Below, piece by piece: positions 37,082 to 46,643 of a DNA stretch of 64,000 nt. Each line of letters begins with the position of its first letter. Within the stretch, counting starts at the first letter, position 1. The notes beneath the pieces are model-generated. The model searched no databases. It worked only from the letters and a program-made list of their open reading frames with translations, and was not told the origin of the DNA. Source of the DNA: Novosphingobium subterraneum (GTDB lineage Bacteria; Pseudomonadota; Alphaproteobacteria; Sphingomonadales; Sphingomonadaceae); assembly GCF_000807925.1 (NCBI RefSeq), contig NZ_JRVC01000009.1, positions 1 to 64,000 of the forward strand. The letters run 5' to 3'. The position numbers and the translations under genes are program-made.

Positions 37082-37882
37082 ATGCGTGTGCTGTTTTTGA
37101 CCCCGCTGGTGCTACTGGCCGCCTGTTCGGGCGAGAAGCCCCCTGCCCCGGCGCCGAGCACCAATGCTCCCGTCGCCGCGCCGATGCCGCCGGAGCCGCC
37201 TGTACAGACGCCGGTCACCGCGCGCGAGGTGCACGAGAAGAACGAGCTTTATGAATTCGACTATTCCTATCCGGCGGCCGCGGGGGCGGTGCCGGAACTG
37301 AAGGCACTGCTCGACAATGAACTGGAAGAAGCGCGCCGCGAGCTCAAGGCGCAGGCGACCGAAGGACGCAAGGCGGCAAAGGAGAGCGGCTTTCCGTACA
37401 ATCCCTATACGCATACCGTCGAATGGAAGGTAGTCACCGACTTGCCGGCCTGGATCAGCCTTTCGACGCTGGTCGGATTCTACAGCGGCGGGGCACACCC
37501 GAACTACGTTTACGACACGGTGCTGTGGGACAGGATCGCCGCCAAGCGCCGTGCGCCGGTGGACCTGTTCACATCGAAGGAGGCGCTGCGCGGGGCGATC
37601 CGGGCGCGGTTCTGCGAGGAGCTCGATCGCCAGCGCGCCAGGAAGCGCTCTGGTTCAGGCAGGGGAGATATCCCGGAGTTCAGCGACTGCATCGATCCCA
37701 CCGAGCAGACCGTGATCCTCGGCTCCTCGAACGGCAAGGCGTTCGACCGGATCGGCATTCTCGTCGCGCCTTATGCTGCAGGTCCCTATGCCGAGGGGGA
37801 CTATGAAGTGACCCTCCCGGTGACGCAGAAGGTGCTTGATGCTGTCAGGCCCGAATTCAAGGCCGCGTTCGTCGCAAGATGA
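37082..37882 (+). CDS. DUF4163/DUF3298-type lipoprotein
   Basis: A 266-residue lipoprotein with a signal sequence and lipobox LVLLAACSG (lipid-modified Cys15), then a proline-rich linker (PAPAPSTNAPVAAPMPP). The remaining domain has the RsiV-like pattern of the DUF4163 plus DUF3298 pair: YEFDYSYPAA, LSTLVGFYSGGAHPNYVYDTVLWD with the GGAHxN motif that the family shares, and VLVAPYAAGPYAEGDYEVTLP. Relatives include RsiV (lysozyme-sensing anti-sigma) and PdaC, but the domain here stands alone. It is divergent from the aminopeptidase with 53 bp between the starts, and AGAGGA stands 10 bases before the ATG. Confidence 0.85.
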   Translation: MRVLFLTPLVLLAACSGEKPPAPAPSTNAPVAAPMPPEPPVQTPVTAREVHEKNELYEFDYSYPAAAGAVPELKALLDNELEEARRELKAQATEGRKAAKESGFPYNPYTHTVEWKVVTDLPAWISLSTLVGFYSGGAHPNYVYDTVLWDRIAAKRRAPVDLFTSKEALRGAIRARFCEELDRQRARKRSGSGRGDIPEFSDCIDPTEQTVILGSSNGKAFDRIGILVAPYAAGPYAEGDYEVTLPVTQKVLDAVRPEFKAAFVAR

Positions 37883-37936
37883 AATGCCCTTAGTCCGGTT
37901 CTCGCAATTTGCCGGTTTTGTCGCTACATGGACGGC

Positions 37937-38767
37937 ATGACCGAATATCTGACTGTTGAAGACCACGACGTTTTGCTGCGCGACGGCACGATCAAGCTCC
38001 ACGGCCCCGCGGGCTTCGATGGCATGCGCAAGGCCGGCCGGCTCGCGGCCGAGATCCTCGATGCGCTGGCCCCGCTGGTGGTGCCCGGCGTACGGACCGA
38101 CTACCTTGATGATGTGGTGCGGAAGATGACACTCGATGGCGGCGCCGTGCCGGCGACTCTTGGCTATCGGGGCTATACCCATTCGTGCTGCATCTCGATC
38201 AACCACGTGGTCTGCCACGGCATCCCTTCGGACAAGACGCTGAAGGACGGAGACATCGTCAACATCGACGTCACGCCCCTGCTCGATGGCTGGCACGGCG
38301 ATACGAGCCGGATGTACCTCGTCGGCGACGTGCCGTTGAAGGCAAAGCGCCTGGTCGACGTCACCTACGAGTGTCTGATGATCGGCATCGAGCAGGCAAA
38401 GCCCGGTGCGCGGCTTGGCGACATTGGCGCGGCGATCCAGGCCCATGCCGAAAAGCAGCGTTACGGCGTGGTGAGGGAATTCTGCGGTCATGGCCTCGGC
38501 CGGCTCTTCCACGACGCACCGGAAGTTGTCCACGCCGCGCGCGCCGGGACTGGGCCGGAGCTGAAGCCCGGCATGTTCTTCACGATCGAGCCGATGATCA
38601 ACCTGGGCAAGCCGGGCGTGAAGATCCTCGACGATGGCTGGACGGCTGTGACGCGAGACCGCTCGCTCTCGGCCCAGTTCGAGCATTCTATCGGCATCAC
38701 CGAGGACGGCTGCGAGATCTTTACCGCAAGTCCGAAAGGCTTGGACAAGCCGCCTTACGCAGCTTGA
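37937..38767 (+). CDS. map: Methionine aminopeptidase type I
   Basis: Removes the initiator methionine from nascent proteins, with a two-metal centre. The 276-residue product shows the full set of metal ligands: D111 and D122 (VNIDVTPLLDGWHGDTSRMYLVG), H185 (CGHGLGR), E218 (FFTIEPMINLG), E249 (AQFEHSIGITEDG), and substrate H94 (NHVVCHGIP). The N-terminal stretch before the fold (DHDVLLRDGTIKLHG) is longer than in E. coli Map by about 20 residues. The ATG at 37937 is used; one at 37928 is in frame. Confidence 0.97.
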   Translation: MTEYLTVEDHDVLLRDGTIKLHGPAGFDGMRKAGRLAAEILDALAPLVVPGVRTDYLDDVVRKMTLDGGAVPATLGYRGYTHSCCISINHVVCHGIPSDKTLKDGDIVNIDVTPLLDGWHGDTSRMYLVGDVPLKAKRLVDVTYECLMIGIEQAKPGARLGDIGAAIQAHAEKQRYGVVREFCGHGLGRLFHDAPEVVHAARAGTGPELKPGMFFTIEPMINLGKPGVKILDDGWTAVTRDRSLSAQFEHSIGITEDGCEIFTASPKGLDKPPYAA

Positions 38768-38801
38768 CGATATAGGGCCTGCCCAAAAATAAGGCAGCCC
38801 C

Positions 38802-38849
38802 TGCGTAAAAAATGTGCATGATTTGAACAATGCTGCGCAATCTTGCGCA
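38802..38849 (+). promoter_or_regulatory. Candidate NtrC binding sites
   Basis: TGCGTAAAAAATGTGCA at 38802-38818 has the TGC-N11-GCA pattern of NtrC sites (consensus TGCACC-N5-GGTGCA). Sixteen bases further TGCGCAATCTTGCGCA at 38834-38849 is a second near-palindrome. They lie 100-145 bp upstream of the sigma-54-like promoter, the usual distance for an enhancer. Inferred only. Confidence 0.45.
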
Positions 38850-38944
38850 TGGAAGCCTTGCGCATTCGATTCAAATCTTGCCGAGCCCCTGATTTTACGG
38901 CTTTCGCGTTGCAGCGCGATAGCCTAGTGCTTGCCCTCAGCGCG

Positions 38945-38960
38945 TGGCACGATTCTTGTA
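38945..38960 (+). promoter_or_regulatory. Sigma-54-type promoter of glnB-glnA
   Basis: TGGCACGATTCTTGTA matches the sigma-54 consensus TGGCACG-N4-TTGCW with one deviation (T for C after TTG). It lies 80 bp upstream of the glnB start codon, which places the transcription start near 38971. Confidence 0.75.
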
Positions 38961-38961
38961 A

Positions 38962-39378
<417 letters not shown>

Positions 39379-39406
39379 TCAGAACGACATGACAAGTTTG
39401 ATGCCG

Positions 39407-39425
39407 CGGCGGGCCTGACCCGCCG
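39407..39425 (+). terminator. GC hairpin in the glnB-glnA spacer
   Basis: A 7-bp perfect stem (CGGCGGG and CCCGCCG, loop CCTGA) without a T-run. It could attenuate read-through or stabilise a processed glnA message; a real terminator is doubtful. Confidence 0.35.
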
Positions 39426-39533
39426 GGCAGCATAGCGGGGGTGGGCCTGTGGACGGGCAAGCCTCCAGACGACAACCACCCCAGATACCCTCCGGAGCTC
39501 TCCACCGGAGGCAATGAAGAAGAAGGACCAGCG

Positions 39534-40943
39534 ATGGCAACTGCAAAGGACATCCTCGCCCGCATCAAGGACGAGGAAATCGAATGGGTCGACCTGCGCT
39601 TCACTGACCCGAAGGGCAAGTGGCAGCACCTGACCATGGTCTCGACCGTTCTCGGCGAAGACGAACTGGAAGACGGCCTGATGTTCGACGGTTCGTCGAT
39701 CGAAGGCTGGAAGGCCATCAACGAGTCGGACATGATCCTCAAGCCCGACCTCGACTCGGTCTATGTCGATCCGTTCTCGGCCTCGCCGATGCTGATCATC
39801 AACTGCGACATCGTCGAACCTTCGACCGGCGAACTCTATGGCCGTGACCCGCGTTCGACCGCCAAGCGCGCAGAAGCCTTCGTCAAGTCGGCCGGTTTCG
39901 GCGACACTGTCTACGTCGGTCCGGAAGCCGAGTTCTTCCTGTTCGACGACGTGAAGTTCTACGACGGCTACGACGGCAACGGCTTCCGCATCGATGACAT
40001 CGAGCTGCCAACCAACTCGAACAAGGACTACGAAGGCGGCAACCTCGCCCACCGTCCGCGCGCCAAGGGTGGCTACTTCCCGGTCGCTCCGGTCGACAGC
40101 TGCGTCGACATCCGTGGCGAAATGGTCCGCACCATGATCGAGATGGGCCTGCCCTGCGACAAGCATCACCACGAAGTGGCCTCGGCCCAGCACGAACTCG
40201 GCCTGACCTTCGGCACCCTGGTCCAGACCGCCGACCGCATGCAGGTCTACAAGTACGTCGTGCAGCAGGTCGCCCATGCCTATGGCAAGACCGCGACGTT
40301 CATGCCGAAGCCGATCAAGACCGACAACGGCTCGGGCATGCACACCCACATCTCGATCTGGGAAGCTGGCAAGCCGCTCTTCGCCGGCAACGGCTATGCT
40401 GGCCTGTCGGAAATGTGCCTGTACTTCATCGGCGGCGTCATCAAGCACGCCAAGGCGCTCAACGCCTTCACCAACCCGACCACCAACAGCTACAAGCGTC
40501 TGGTGCCGGGCTATGAAGCCCCCGTTCTGCTGGCCTACTCGGCCCGCAACCGTTCGGCCTCGTGCCGCATCCCCTATGGCGCCGGTGCCAAGGCGAAGCG
40601 CGTCGAGTTCCGCTTCCCCGACGCGATGGCCAACCCTTACCTGTGCTACTCGGCACTGCTCATGGCCGGCCTCGACGGGATCAAGAACAAGATCCACCCG
40701 GGCGAAGCCATGGACAAGAACCTGTACGACCTGCCGCCGGCAGAGCTCGCCCAGGTTCCGACCGTGTGCGGCAGCCTGCGTGAAGCGCTGGAAAGCCTCG
40801 AAGCCGACCACGACTTCCTGCTCCAGGGCGGCGTGTTCACCAAGGACCAGATCGAAGCCTACATCGAACTGAAGTGGCCGGAAGTGATGCGCTGGGAAAC
40901 CACGCCGTCGGCCGTCGAGTTCGACATGTACTACTCGCTCTGA
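39534..40943 (+). CDS. glnA: Glutamine synthetase type I
   Basis: GlnA condenses glutamate and ammonia with ATP; it is the main ammonium assimilation enzyme. The 469-residue type I (GSI-beta) subunit carries FDGSSIEGW, the metal-binding GPEAEFFLF, and [25 protein letters not shown] and the Asn-loop. The adenylylation tyrosine of this class is Y398 in [11 protein letters not shown], so activity should be regulated by GlnE through GlnB. A clear terminator follows. Confidence 0.98.
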   Translation: MATAKDILARIKDEEIEWVDLRFTDPKGKWQHLTMVSTVLGEDELEDGLMFDGSSIEGWKAINESDMILKPDLDSVYVDPFSASPMLIINCDIVEPSTGELYGRDPRSTAKRAEAFVKSAGFGDTVYVGPEAEFFLFDDVKFYDGYDGNGFRIDDIELPTNSNKDYEGGNLAHRPRAKGGYFPVAPVDSCVDIRGEMVRTMIEMGLPCDKHHHEVASAQHELGLTFGTLVQTADRMQVYKYVVQQVAHAYGKTATFMPKPIKTDNGSGMHTHISIWEAGKPLFAGNGYAGLSEMCLYFIGGVIKHAKALNAFTNPTTNSYKRLVPGYEAPVLLAYSARNRSASCRIPYGAGAKAKRVEFRFPDAMANPYLCYSALLMAGLDGIKNKIHPGEAMDKNLYDLPPAELAQVPTVCGSLREALESLEADHDFLLQGGVFTKDQIEAYIELKWPEVMRWETTPSAVEFDMYYSL

Positions 40944-40969
40944 TCCAAACGATCAGAGAAGATACGAAG

Positions 40970-40997
40970 GGGCGTCCGGGAAACCGGGCGCCCTTTT
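40970..40997 (+). terminator. Intrinsic terminator after glnA
   Basis: A 10-bp stem (GGGCGTCCGG and CCGGGCGCCC with one G-U pair, loop GAAA) followed by TTTT. Confidence 0.85.
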
Positions 40998-41148
40998 GGT
41001 TTGAGGCACCGCCTGCAGCGGGAAACGCACGAGTTTGTGATTTTATCCACAGCGCACGAACTTTTTGCGACGAAGCGAGACGAGCTGTGATTGCGGCAGG
41101 ATGAACGGAAGGGCGCAGGACTCCTCGAATCCGCCGAAATCCTTAGTG

Positions 41149-41643
41149 ATGCTGCCCATGATAAAGAACGCGGTCGCAGCATTCCTGGCATTCTTCGCAG
41201 TCGTCGCTCTGCCGACCGCTGCCCAGGCCCGCCTCCAGTGCGTGACCTACGCCCGCCAGATTTCCGACGTTCAGATCAGCGGCAATGCGCGTGACTGGTG
41301 GAGCAATGCTGCGGGCACCTATGACCGTGGCCAGCAGCCAAAAGCCGGCGCCGTCCTCGCCTTCAGCGGCACGCGTGCAATGCCCTACGGACACGTTGCC
41401 GTTGTCCGCAAGGTCGTCGATGACCGCCACATCCTGATCGACCACGCGAACTGGTCCGGCCCGGGCATGGTCGAAAAGGGCGTAATGGCGGTTGACGTTT
41501 CGGCCGCTGGCGACTGGAGCGAAGTGCGCGTGTGGTACGCTCCGACAAAGTCGGTCGGCCTGCGCGCCAGCCCGGCCCACGGTTTCATCTATCCCCGCAC
41601 CATGACGGCAGACGCGACGAAAGCCACCTCGGCCAAGGGCTGA
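41149..41643 (+). CDS. Secreted CHAP-domain amidase-like protein
   Basis: A 164-residue exported protein with signal sequence (NAVAAFLAFFAVVALPTAAQA) and a CHAP domain, which in other members cleaves peptide bonds in peptidoglycan stems. The nucleophile is seen in LQCVTYARQI and the histidine in YGHVAVVRKVV, followed by IDHANW. Both conserved residues are present, so it may be active. The start is uncertain: ATG 41149 and ATG 41158 are both possible, and neither has a strong ribosome site. It follows glnA after the terminator and 205 bp. No lysis genes are near. Confidence 0.85.
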   Translation: MLPMIKNAVAAFLAFFAVVALPTAAQARLQCVTYARQISDVQISGNARDWWSNAAGTYDRGQQPKAGAVLAFSGTRAMPYGHVAVVRKVVDDRHILIDHANWSGPGMVEKGVMAVDVSAAGDWSEVRVWYAPTKSVGLRASPAHGFIYPRTMTADATKATSAKG

Positions 41644-41744
41644 CCTCCCCTGAACCCGAAAAGAGATTGCCGCCGTCGAGGCGGGAATTGCATTTGCAAG
41701 TTCAGCGGCGGCACTGCACTCTTCCCAGAAAGGGAGAGCTGCCC

Positions 41745-42437
41745 ATGCCGTTCCGCCGTACCATCATCGCCTCGGCAGTTTGCCTGATCGCGACGCCCGC
41801 CGCAGCGGCCGATTCGATGACCGACGCACAGGTCGAGCAGCTTTCCTCGGCCATCTTCAATGACATCGTTGCAGGCAAACCTGCCTCGGCCATCGACAAG
41901 GCTGATGAGCTGATCGCTGCGTTCAATGTCCGCCAGGCAAAGCGCGCCCACGCATGCGCCGAATCGCAGGAACAGGCCGAGGCACTGGCGAAGAAGAACG
42001 ATGCCGAAGTCACGATGGAGCTCACGATCGTCGGCCCCGCATGGTGCGACGGATATTTCTACAAGGGCTATGCGCTGATCGATCTCGGCCGTGGACGCGA
42101 AGCGCTGCCGTGGCTGCAGCTGGCGCATGACCGTGCGCCGCTCAATGCGCACTACACCAACGAGCTGGCGGAATGGTTCAAGGCCCAGAAGGACTGGAAG
42201 CGTTCCTTCGGCTTGTTCGAAGAAGCGTTGAGGTCGGCTGAGACAGCACCGGACGGCCAGCGCGCATTATACAAGGCACGAGCGCTGCGCGGCATGGGCT
42301 TCAACAAGATCGAGATGGGCCAGCTCGACGAGGCAGAGACCCTTTTCAACGAATCCCTGACCTATCAGCCTGACAGCCCTGCAGCCGCCAACGAGCTCAA
42401 GTACATCAAACAGATACGCGGCGAGCCCAACACCTGA
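41745..42437 (+). CDS. Secreted TPR-repeat protein
   Basis: A 230-residue exported protein with signal sequence (RTIIASAVCLIATPAAAA) and about three TPR-like helical pairs, for example FYKGYALIDLGRGREALPWLQLAHD and GFNKIEMGQLDEAETLFNESL. TPR repeats bind other proteins; partner unknown. AGGGAGA precedes the ATG at 41745. Its stop TGA abuts the stop TCA (minus strand) of the next gene, forming the palindrome TGATCA, so no spacer or terminator separates the convergent pair. Confidence 0.82.
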   Translation: MPFRRTIIASAVCLIATPAAAADSMTDAQVEQLSSAIFNDIVAGKPASAIDKADELIAAFNVRQAKRAHACAESQEQAEALAKKNDAEVTMELTIVGPAWCDGYFYKGYALIDLGRGREALPWLQLAHDRAPLNAHYTNELAEWFKAQKDWKRSFGLFEEALRSAETAPDGQRALYKARALRGMGFNKIEMGQLDEAETLFNESLTYQPDSPAAANELKYIKQIRGEPNT

Positions 42438-44726
42438 TCAGGCAGTTCGGCGCTTTTCCATTGCTGCTGGCTCCAGCAGGGCACGCGCTTCGTGCAAAGG
42501 CATGGCCTGCCAGAACAGGTGGCCCTGGATCATCTGGCATCCGGCAGCCTGCACCAGCGCGCGCTGCATCGGGGTTTCAACGCCCTCGGCGACGACTTTC
42601 ATGCGCAAGGTGTGCCCGAGCGAAACGATTGCACGCAGAATCGAATGGGCATCAAGATCGGCTTCGATGTTCTGCACGAACGAGCGGTCGATCTTGATCC
42701 GGTCAAACTGGAACGAGCGCAGATAGCTCAGCGATGAGTAGCCGATCCCGAAATCGTCGAGAGCAATGCGGAAACCGCGATATTTCAAACCCTTGAGCAC
42801 GTCGACCACGTGCTCGCTGCGATCCAGCATCACCCCCTCGGTCACCTCGAGCACGAACCGGCGCGGATCGGCGCCAGTTTCGCGCACCAGTCGGTCGATT
42901 TCCGGCAGGAAGTCGCTCGCCATGATCTGCAGCGGCGAGAGGTTTACCGAGATGTCGCAGTCCGGCCAGTCGCGGCAATCCTCGAAGACACGGCGCAGGA
43001 CCCATTGCCCCAGCGGCATCATCAGTCCCGCCTGCTCTGCAATCGGCACGAACAGGCCGGGACGGATCGGCCCGCGCTCGGGATGTGTCCAGCGCAATAG
43101 CGCCTCGAAGCCCTCCACGGCACCGTCCGCGGCATTGACGATCGGCTGATAGGCCAGGGCCAGCTCATCGCGATTGATCGCGCGGCGCAGCTCCATCTCC
43201 ATGTCGCGCCGCAGCTTGACCGAAGCATCCATGTCGCGAGTAAACCGGCGATAGCGCGCCCGGCCCCGCTGTTTCGCCCGATATAGCGCGATGTCGGCGC
43301 GACGCAGCAGCTCGCCCGGGTCTTCGCTCTGCTCCGGCCCCCAGCTTATCCCGCAAGACAGGCTGACTTCGAGATTGTTGCCCGAAATCACGAAAGGCTC
43401 GAGGGCCAGCGCCATCAGTTGCCGCCCGAGCATGTCGGCCGCAGCGCGCCCGCCTGTGGAGCGCCGCAACAGCACGAATTCGTCCCCCCCGAAGCGCGAA
43501 AGGAAATCGCCGGGTGGAAGCGAACGACGCAGGCGCAGGGCGACCTGCCGGACCAGTTCATCGCCGACATGGTGACCCAGCGTATCATTCACCACCTTGA
43601 AACGGTCGATATCCAGATAGGCGATGAAGACGTCGCCGAACTCAGGCCGCTCGATGCAGGCAGACAATTCCTGTCGCAGCCTCTGCATGAAATGGGCGCG
43701 GTTCGGCAATCCCGACATCGCATCGTGCAAGGCATTGTGTTGAGCCTGCGCTTCACTGGCAATGAGTTCGCTGGTCGTCCGCCGCATCCGGCGGACGATG
43801 ATCGCTCCACCGGCCACGACACCCATGAAGAAGAGGATATAGACTGCCAGCAGCGGTGCCGTCTGGCGCAGGATCGCCGGGCCCGGTGGCTTTGCAATCC
43901 ACGAGAACCATCCGATGCGCTCTCCGCTCAGGTTCGTGACCGCGAGCGAGTAGCGCTTCTCGTCTGCATCAGGCGCCTGATCGAACCGGACATCGTCGAG
44001 CAACAGCGCAGACTGCAAATCGGCAATCATGCGCGCGTCGACGTAGCGTACGAGGACGATGTAATCGGGCGGTCCCTTGAGCAACGAAGCAGTCACGTCC
44101 GGCACTATCGACGCCGCCGCTATCAGCGCCGGCTTACCGTCGAAATTGTCCATCGAAGCTGCAGCACGGCCAACAGGCAGACCCTTCGCACTGTACGGCC
44201 AGCGTACATCACCCAATTTCCGCCATTCGCCGACTTTCTCCGATCCCGGATCGTCCTTCAGGGATTGCCGGATCAGGTCTGCAACCTTTCCCCCGATCTG
44301 GTTGTAGCGGCACTCTTGCGTGATCTTGCCGCCCTTCCAGCAGCGCACCAGCGTGCCATCGAACCTGACATGGTAGATGCGGTCGATGCGGTGGCTGCCC
44401 CAGAAGTAGCCGGCCAGATAGTTGCGCGCCCATCCCTCTGCGTCGGGCGCGTTGAGCTTCACGACGGCATCGTCCCACGTGATCTGAAGCCGATCGGCCT
44501 CCATGATCTGTCGCTCGCTCCGCTCGAGAAAGCGATGGACCAGCCGCTGCTCCTCCTGGCGGGTGAAAACATCGGCAATGCTGGTCGAATTGACGAAAGC
44601 CGCAACCAGTGCGGTTGTCAGCGCCACAAGCGCAAGAAACGTGCCCACGACGATCCATACGGCGCCGCGTGCCCCGGTGTGGTGGTGCCGCGACGCGGCG
44701 CGACTGAGGGTAGGTCCCGTCCCCAT
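42438..44726 (-). CDS. CHASE4-GGDEF-EAL cyclic-di-GMP protein
   Basis: A 762-residue membrane signalling protein. Membrane segments at about 22-44 and 290-313 enclose a periplasmic CHASE4-like sensor (about 50-285). The GGDEF domain at 330-490 has the intact GGDEF motif at 413-417 (SRFGGDEFVLL) with a PPGD in place of the RxxD inhibitory site, so feedback by c-di-GMP should be weak. The EAL domain (about 515-760) keeps EAL at 541-543 and the residues for Mg-dependent hydrolysis (SVNLS, LEVTEG, DDFG, IKIDRSFV, AEGVE). Either or both activities are possible. I chose the ATG at 44726, preceded by AAGG. Confidence 0.92.
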   Translation of the reverse strand: MGTGPTLSRAASRHHHTGARGAVWIVVGTFLALVALTTALVAAFVNSTSIADVFTRQEEQRLVHRFLERSERQIMEADRLQITWDDAVVKLNAPDAEGWARNYLAGYFWGSHRIDRIYHVRFDGTLVRCWKGGKITQECRYNQIGGKVADLIRQSLKDDPGSEKVGEWRKLGDVRWPYSAKGLPVGRAAASMDNFDGKPALIAAASIVPDVTASLLKGPPDYIVLVRYVDARMIADLQSALLLDDVRFDQAPDADEKRYSLAVTNLSGERIGWFSWIAKPPGPAILRQTAPLLAVYILFFMGVVAGGAIIVRRMRRTTSELIASEAQAQHNALHDAMSGLPNRAHFMQRLRQELSACIERPEFGDVFIAYLDIDRFKVVNDTLGHHVGDELVRQVALRLRRSLPPGDFLSRFGGDEFVLLRRSTGGRAAADMLGRQLMALALEPFVISGNNLEVSLSCGISWGPEQSEDPGELLRRADIALYRAKQRGRARYRRFTRDMDASVKLRRDMEMELRRAINRDELALAYQPIVNAADGAVEGFEALLRWTHPERGPIRPGLFVPIAEQAGLMMPLGQWVLRRVFEDCRDWPDCDISVNLSPLQIMASDFLPEIDRLVRETGADPRRFVLEVTEGVMLDRSEHVVDVLKGLKYRGFRIALDDFGIGYSSLSYLRSFQFDRIKIDRSFVQNIEADLDAHSILRAIVSLGHTLRMKVVAEGVETPMQRALVQAAGCQMIQGHLFWQAMPLHEARALLEPAAMEKRRTA

Positions 44727-44883
44727 CCGGCCTTGTCTAGAGGCCGCTTCCGAAGAAATCGTTATCAATCCGGATGTTCGTATTCGTAGATGCAATCTGA
44801 ACAGATATCCGGAACCCCGAAGGAATTGGCGGATTGAGAAATCAGACGGGCGCGGACGGGAGGAACGCAGCGGAGATCGTCAC

Positions 44884-45030
44884 ATGCTTCTCACTCTTGC
44901 CTTGATTCTCTTTGTCCTTTGGGCGCTGGGCGTGTTTGCCTTCAAGGTTACCGCAGCCTTCATCCATGTCGTTCTGGTCATCGCCATCCTGATCGGACTG
45001 GTCCACCTCTTTCGCGGGCGCCGGATTTGA
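44884..45030 (+). CDS. Small two-helix membrane protein, Lmo0937 family
   Basis: A 48-residue protein with two hydrophobic segments: LTLALILFVLWALGVFAF and IHVVLVIAILIGLVHLF, ending RGRRI. This pattern fits the Lmo0937/DUF5670 group of small membrane proteins, which are often stress induced in other bacteria. GGAG lies 8 bases before the ATG. Function unknown. Confidence 0.7.
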   Translation: MLLTLALILFVLWALGVFAFKVTAAFIHVVLVIAILIGLVHLFRGRRI

Positions 45031-45152
45031 CGCGGCAATATGACATGATCCGGCAGGCCTGACCGGTTGCGGAATGCAACGCACGCACCTACTTTTCCGA
45101 ACGCAAAGGGCCGGACGGTCGGTTCGGCGCACTCACTTCGGGAGAGACGGCA

Positions 45153-46577
45153 ATGCGCGAGAGGCTGCAGCACTACATCGATGGCAAATGGGTCGATAGC
45201 GAAGGTGGTACGCGCCACGAAGTGATCAACCCAGCAACCGAAGAACCCGTCTGCGCCATTACGCTTGGCACGCAGGCCGATGTCGACAAGGCTGTGGCCG
45301 CTGCCCAGCGTGCGTTCAAGACCTTCAGCAAGACCACTCGTGAAGAGCGCCTTGCCCTGATGGATCGCATCGTCGCCGAGTTCAAGAAACGTGCGCCGGA
45401 ACTTGCGGTCGCCATGGCCGAGGAAATGGGCGCCCCGGTGAGCTTCGCCGGCACGGCTCAGGTCGGTGCCGGTATCGGCGGATTCCTGGGCACGATGGCC
45501 GCGCTCAAGAACTTCAACTTCATGGAAGACAACGGCGCCTACAAGGTCGCTTACGAGCCGATCGGCGTTGTCGGGATGATCACGCCCTGGAACTGGCCTC
45601 TCAACCAGATCGCACTGAAGGTCGCACCTGCACTGGCTGCTGGCAACACGATGATCCTCAAGCCTTCCGAAGAGTGCCCGACCAATGCGGCCATCTTTGC
45701 CGAGATTCTTGATGCGGCAGGCGTTCCGCCTGGCGTCTTCAACCTCGTTCAGGGTAATGGACCGGGCGTTGGCACGGCGATCAGTTCGCACCCCGGTATC
45801 GACATGGTCAGCTTCACGGGTTCGACCCGCGCGGGCATTCTTGTCGCCAAGGCCGCTGCTGACACGGTGAAGCGCGTCCATCAGGAATTGGGCGGCAAGT
45901 CACCCAACCTTGTCCTGCCCGATGCGGACTTTGCCAAGCACTTGCCGTCGACGGCTTCCGGTCCGCTGGTCAACTCGGGCCAATCCTGCATTTCGCCGAC
46001 CCGCATCCTTGTGCCCAAGGAGCGCGAGGCCGAAGCGGCAGCGTTCGTTTCGGCAATGTATGCCGCGATGCCCGTTGGCGATCCTCTGCAGGAAGGCCAG
46101 CATCTCGGCCCGGTGGTGAACAAGGCACAGTTCGACAAGATCCGCGGACTGATTCAATCCGCCATCGACGAGGGCGCCAAGCTGGAGACCGGTGGTCCCG
46201 ACCTGCCGTCCAACGTCAATCGCGGCTACTACATCAAGCCGACGGTGTTTTCGGGCGTGACGCCGGACATGCGCATCGCCCAGGAAGAGATCTTCGGTCC
46301 CGTTGCCACGATCATGACCTACGACGATCTCGAACAGGCTATCGAGATTGCCAACGACACCGCCTATGGCCTTTCTGCCTGCATCACCGGTGATCCGGCC
46401 AAGGCTGCGGAAGTGGCCCCTGCCCTGCGGGCCGGCATGGTGGCAATCAACAACTGGGGCCCGACGCCGGGTGCGCCGTTTGGCGGCTACAAGCAATCGG
46501 GCAATGGCCGCGAAGGCGGGCTCTATGGCCTCAAGGACTTCATGGAAATGAAGGCGATCAGCGGCCTGCCCGCCTGA
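45153..46577 (+). CDS. NAD-dependent aldehyde dehydrogenase
   Basis: A 474-residue class I/II-type aldehyde dehydrogenase that oxidises aldehydes to acids. It shows IGVVGMITPWNWPLNQIALKV, the NAD site, SFTGSTRAGILVAKAA, the active-site glutamate in HQELGGKSPN and the catalytic cysteine in NSGQSCISPTRILV. PFGGYKQSGNGREGG near the C-terminus fits the family. The substrate is not evident, and the neighbours do not suggest one. A terminator follows. Confidence 0.95.
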   Translation: MRERLQHYIDGKWVDSEGGTRHEVINPATEEPVCAITLGTQADVDKAVAAAQRAFKTFSKTTREERLALMDRIVAEFKKRAPELAVAMAEEMGAPVSFAGTAQVGAGIGGFLGTMAALKNFNFMEDNGAYKVAYEPIGVVGMITPWNWPLNQIALKVAPALAAGNTMILKPSEECPTNAAIFAEILDAAGVPPGVFNLVQGNGPGVGTAISSHPGIDMVSFTGSTRAGILVAKAAADTVKRVHQELGGKSPNLVLPDADFAKHLPSTASGPLVNSGQSCISPTRILVPKEREAEAAAFVSAMYAAMPVGDPLQEGQHLGPVVNKAQFDKIRGLIQSAIDEGAKLETGGPDLPSNVNRGYYIKPTVFSGVTPDMRIAQEEIFGPVATIMTYDDLEQAIEIANDTAYGLSACITGDPAKAAEVAPALRAGMVAINNWGPTPGAPFGGYKQSGNGREGGLYGLKDFMEMKAISGLPA

Positions 46578-46602
46578 TCCACGACGAAAAGCAGAAAGCC
46601 GG

Positions 46603-46634
46603 AGGGGCCGCTCGCAAGAGTGGCCCCTTTCGCT
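46603..46634 (+). terminator. Intrinsic terminator after the aldehyde dehydrogenase
   Basis: An 11-bp stem (AGGGGCCGCTC with GAGTGGCCCCT, one G-U pair, tetraloop GCAA) followed by a T-rich stretch. It lies between convergent genes. Confidence 0.85.
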
Positions 46635-46643
46635 TTTGCGCAA

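Noticed and set aside
39379..39533. Riboswitch-like RNA in the glnB-glnA spacer
   Set aside because: Only a plain GC hairpin and a short CCGGAG repeat are visible; no known glutamine riboswitch core could be recognised.
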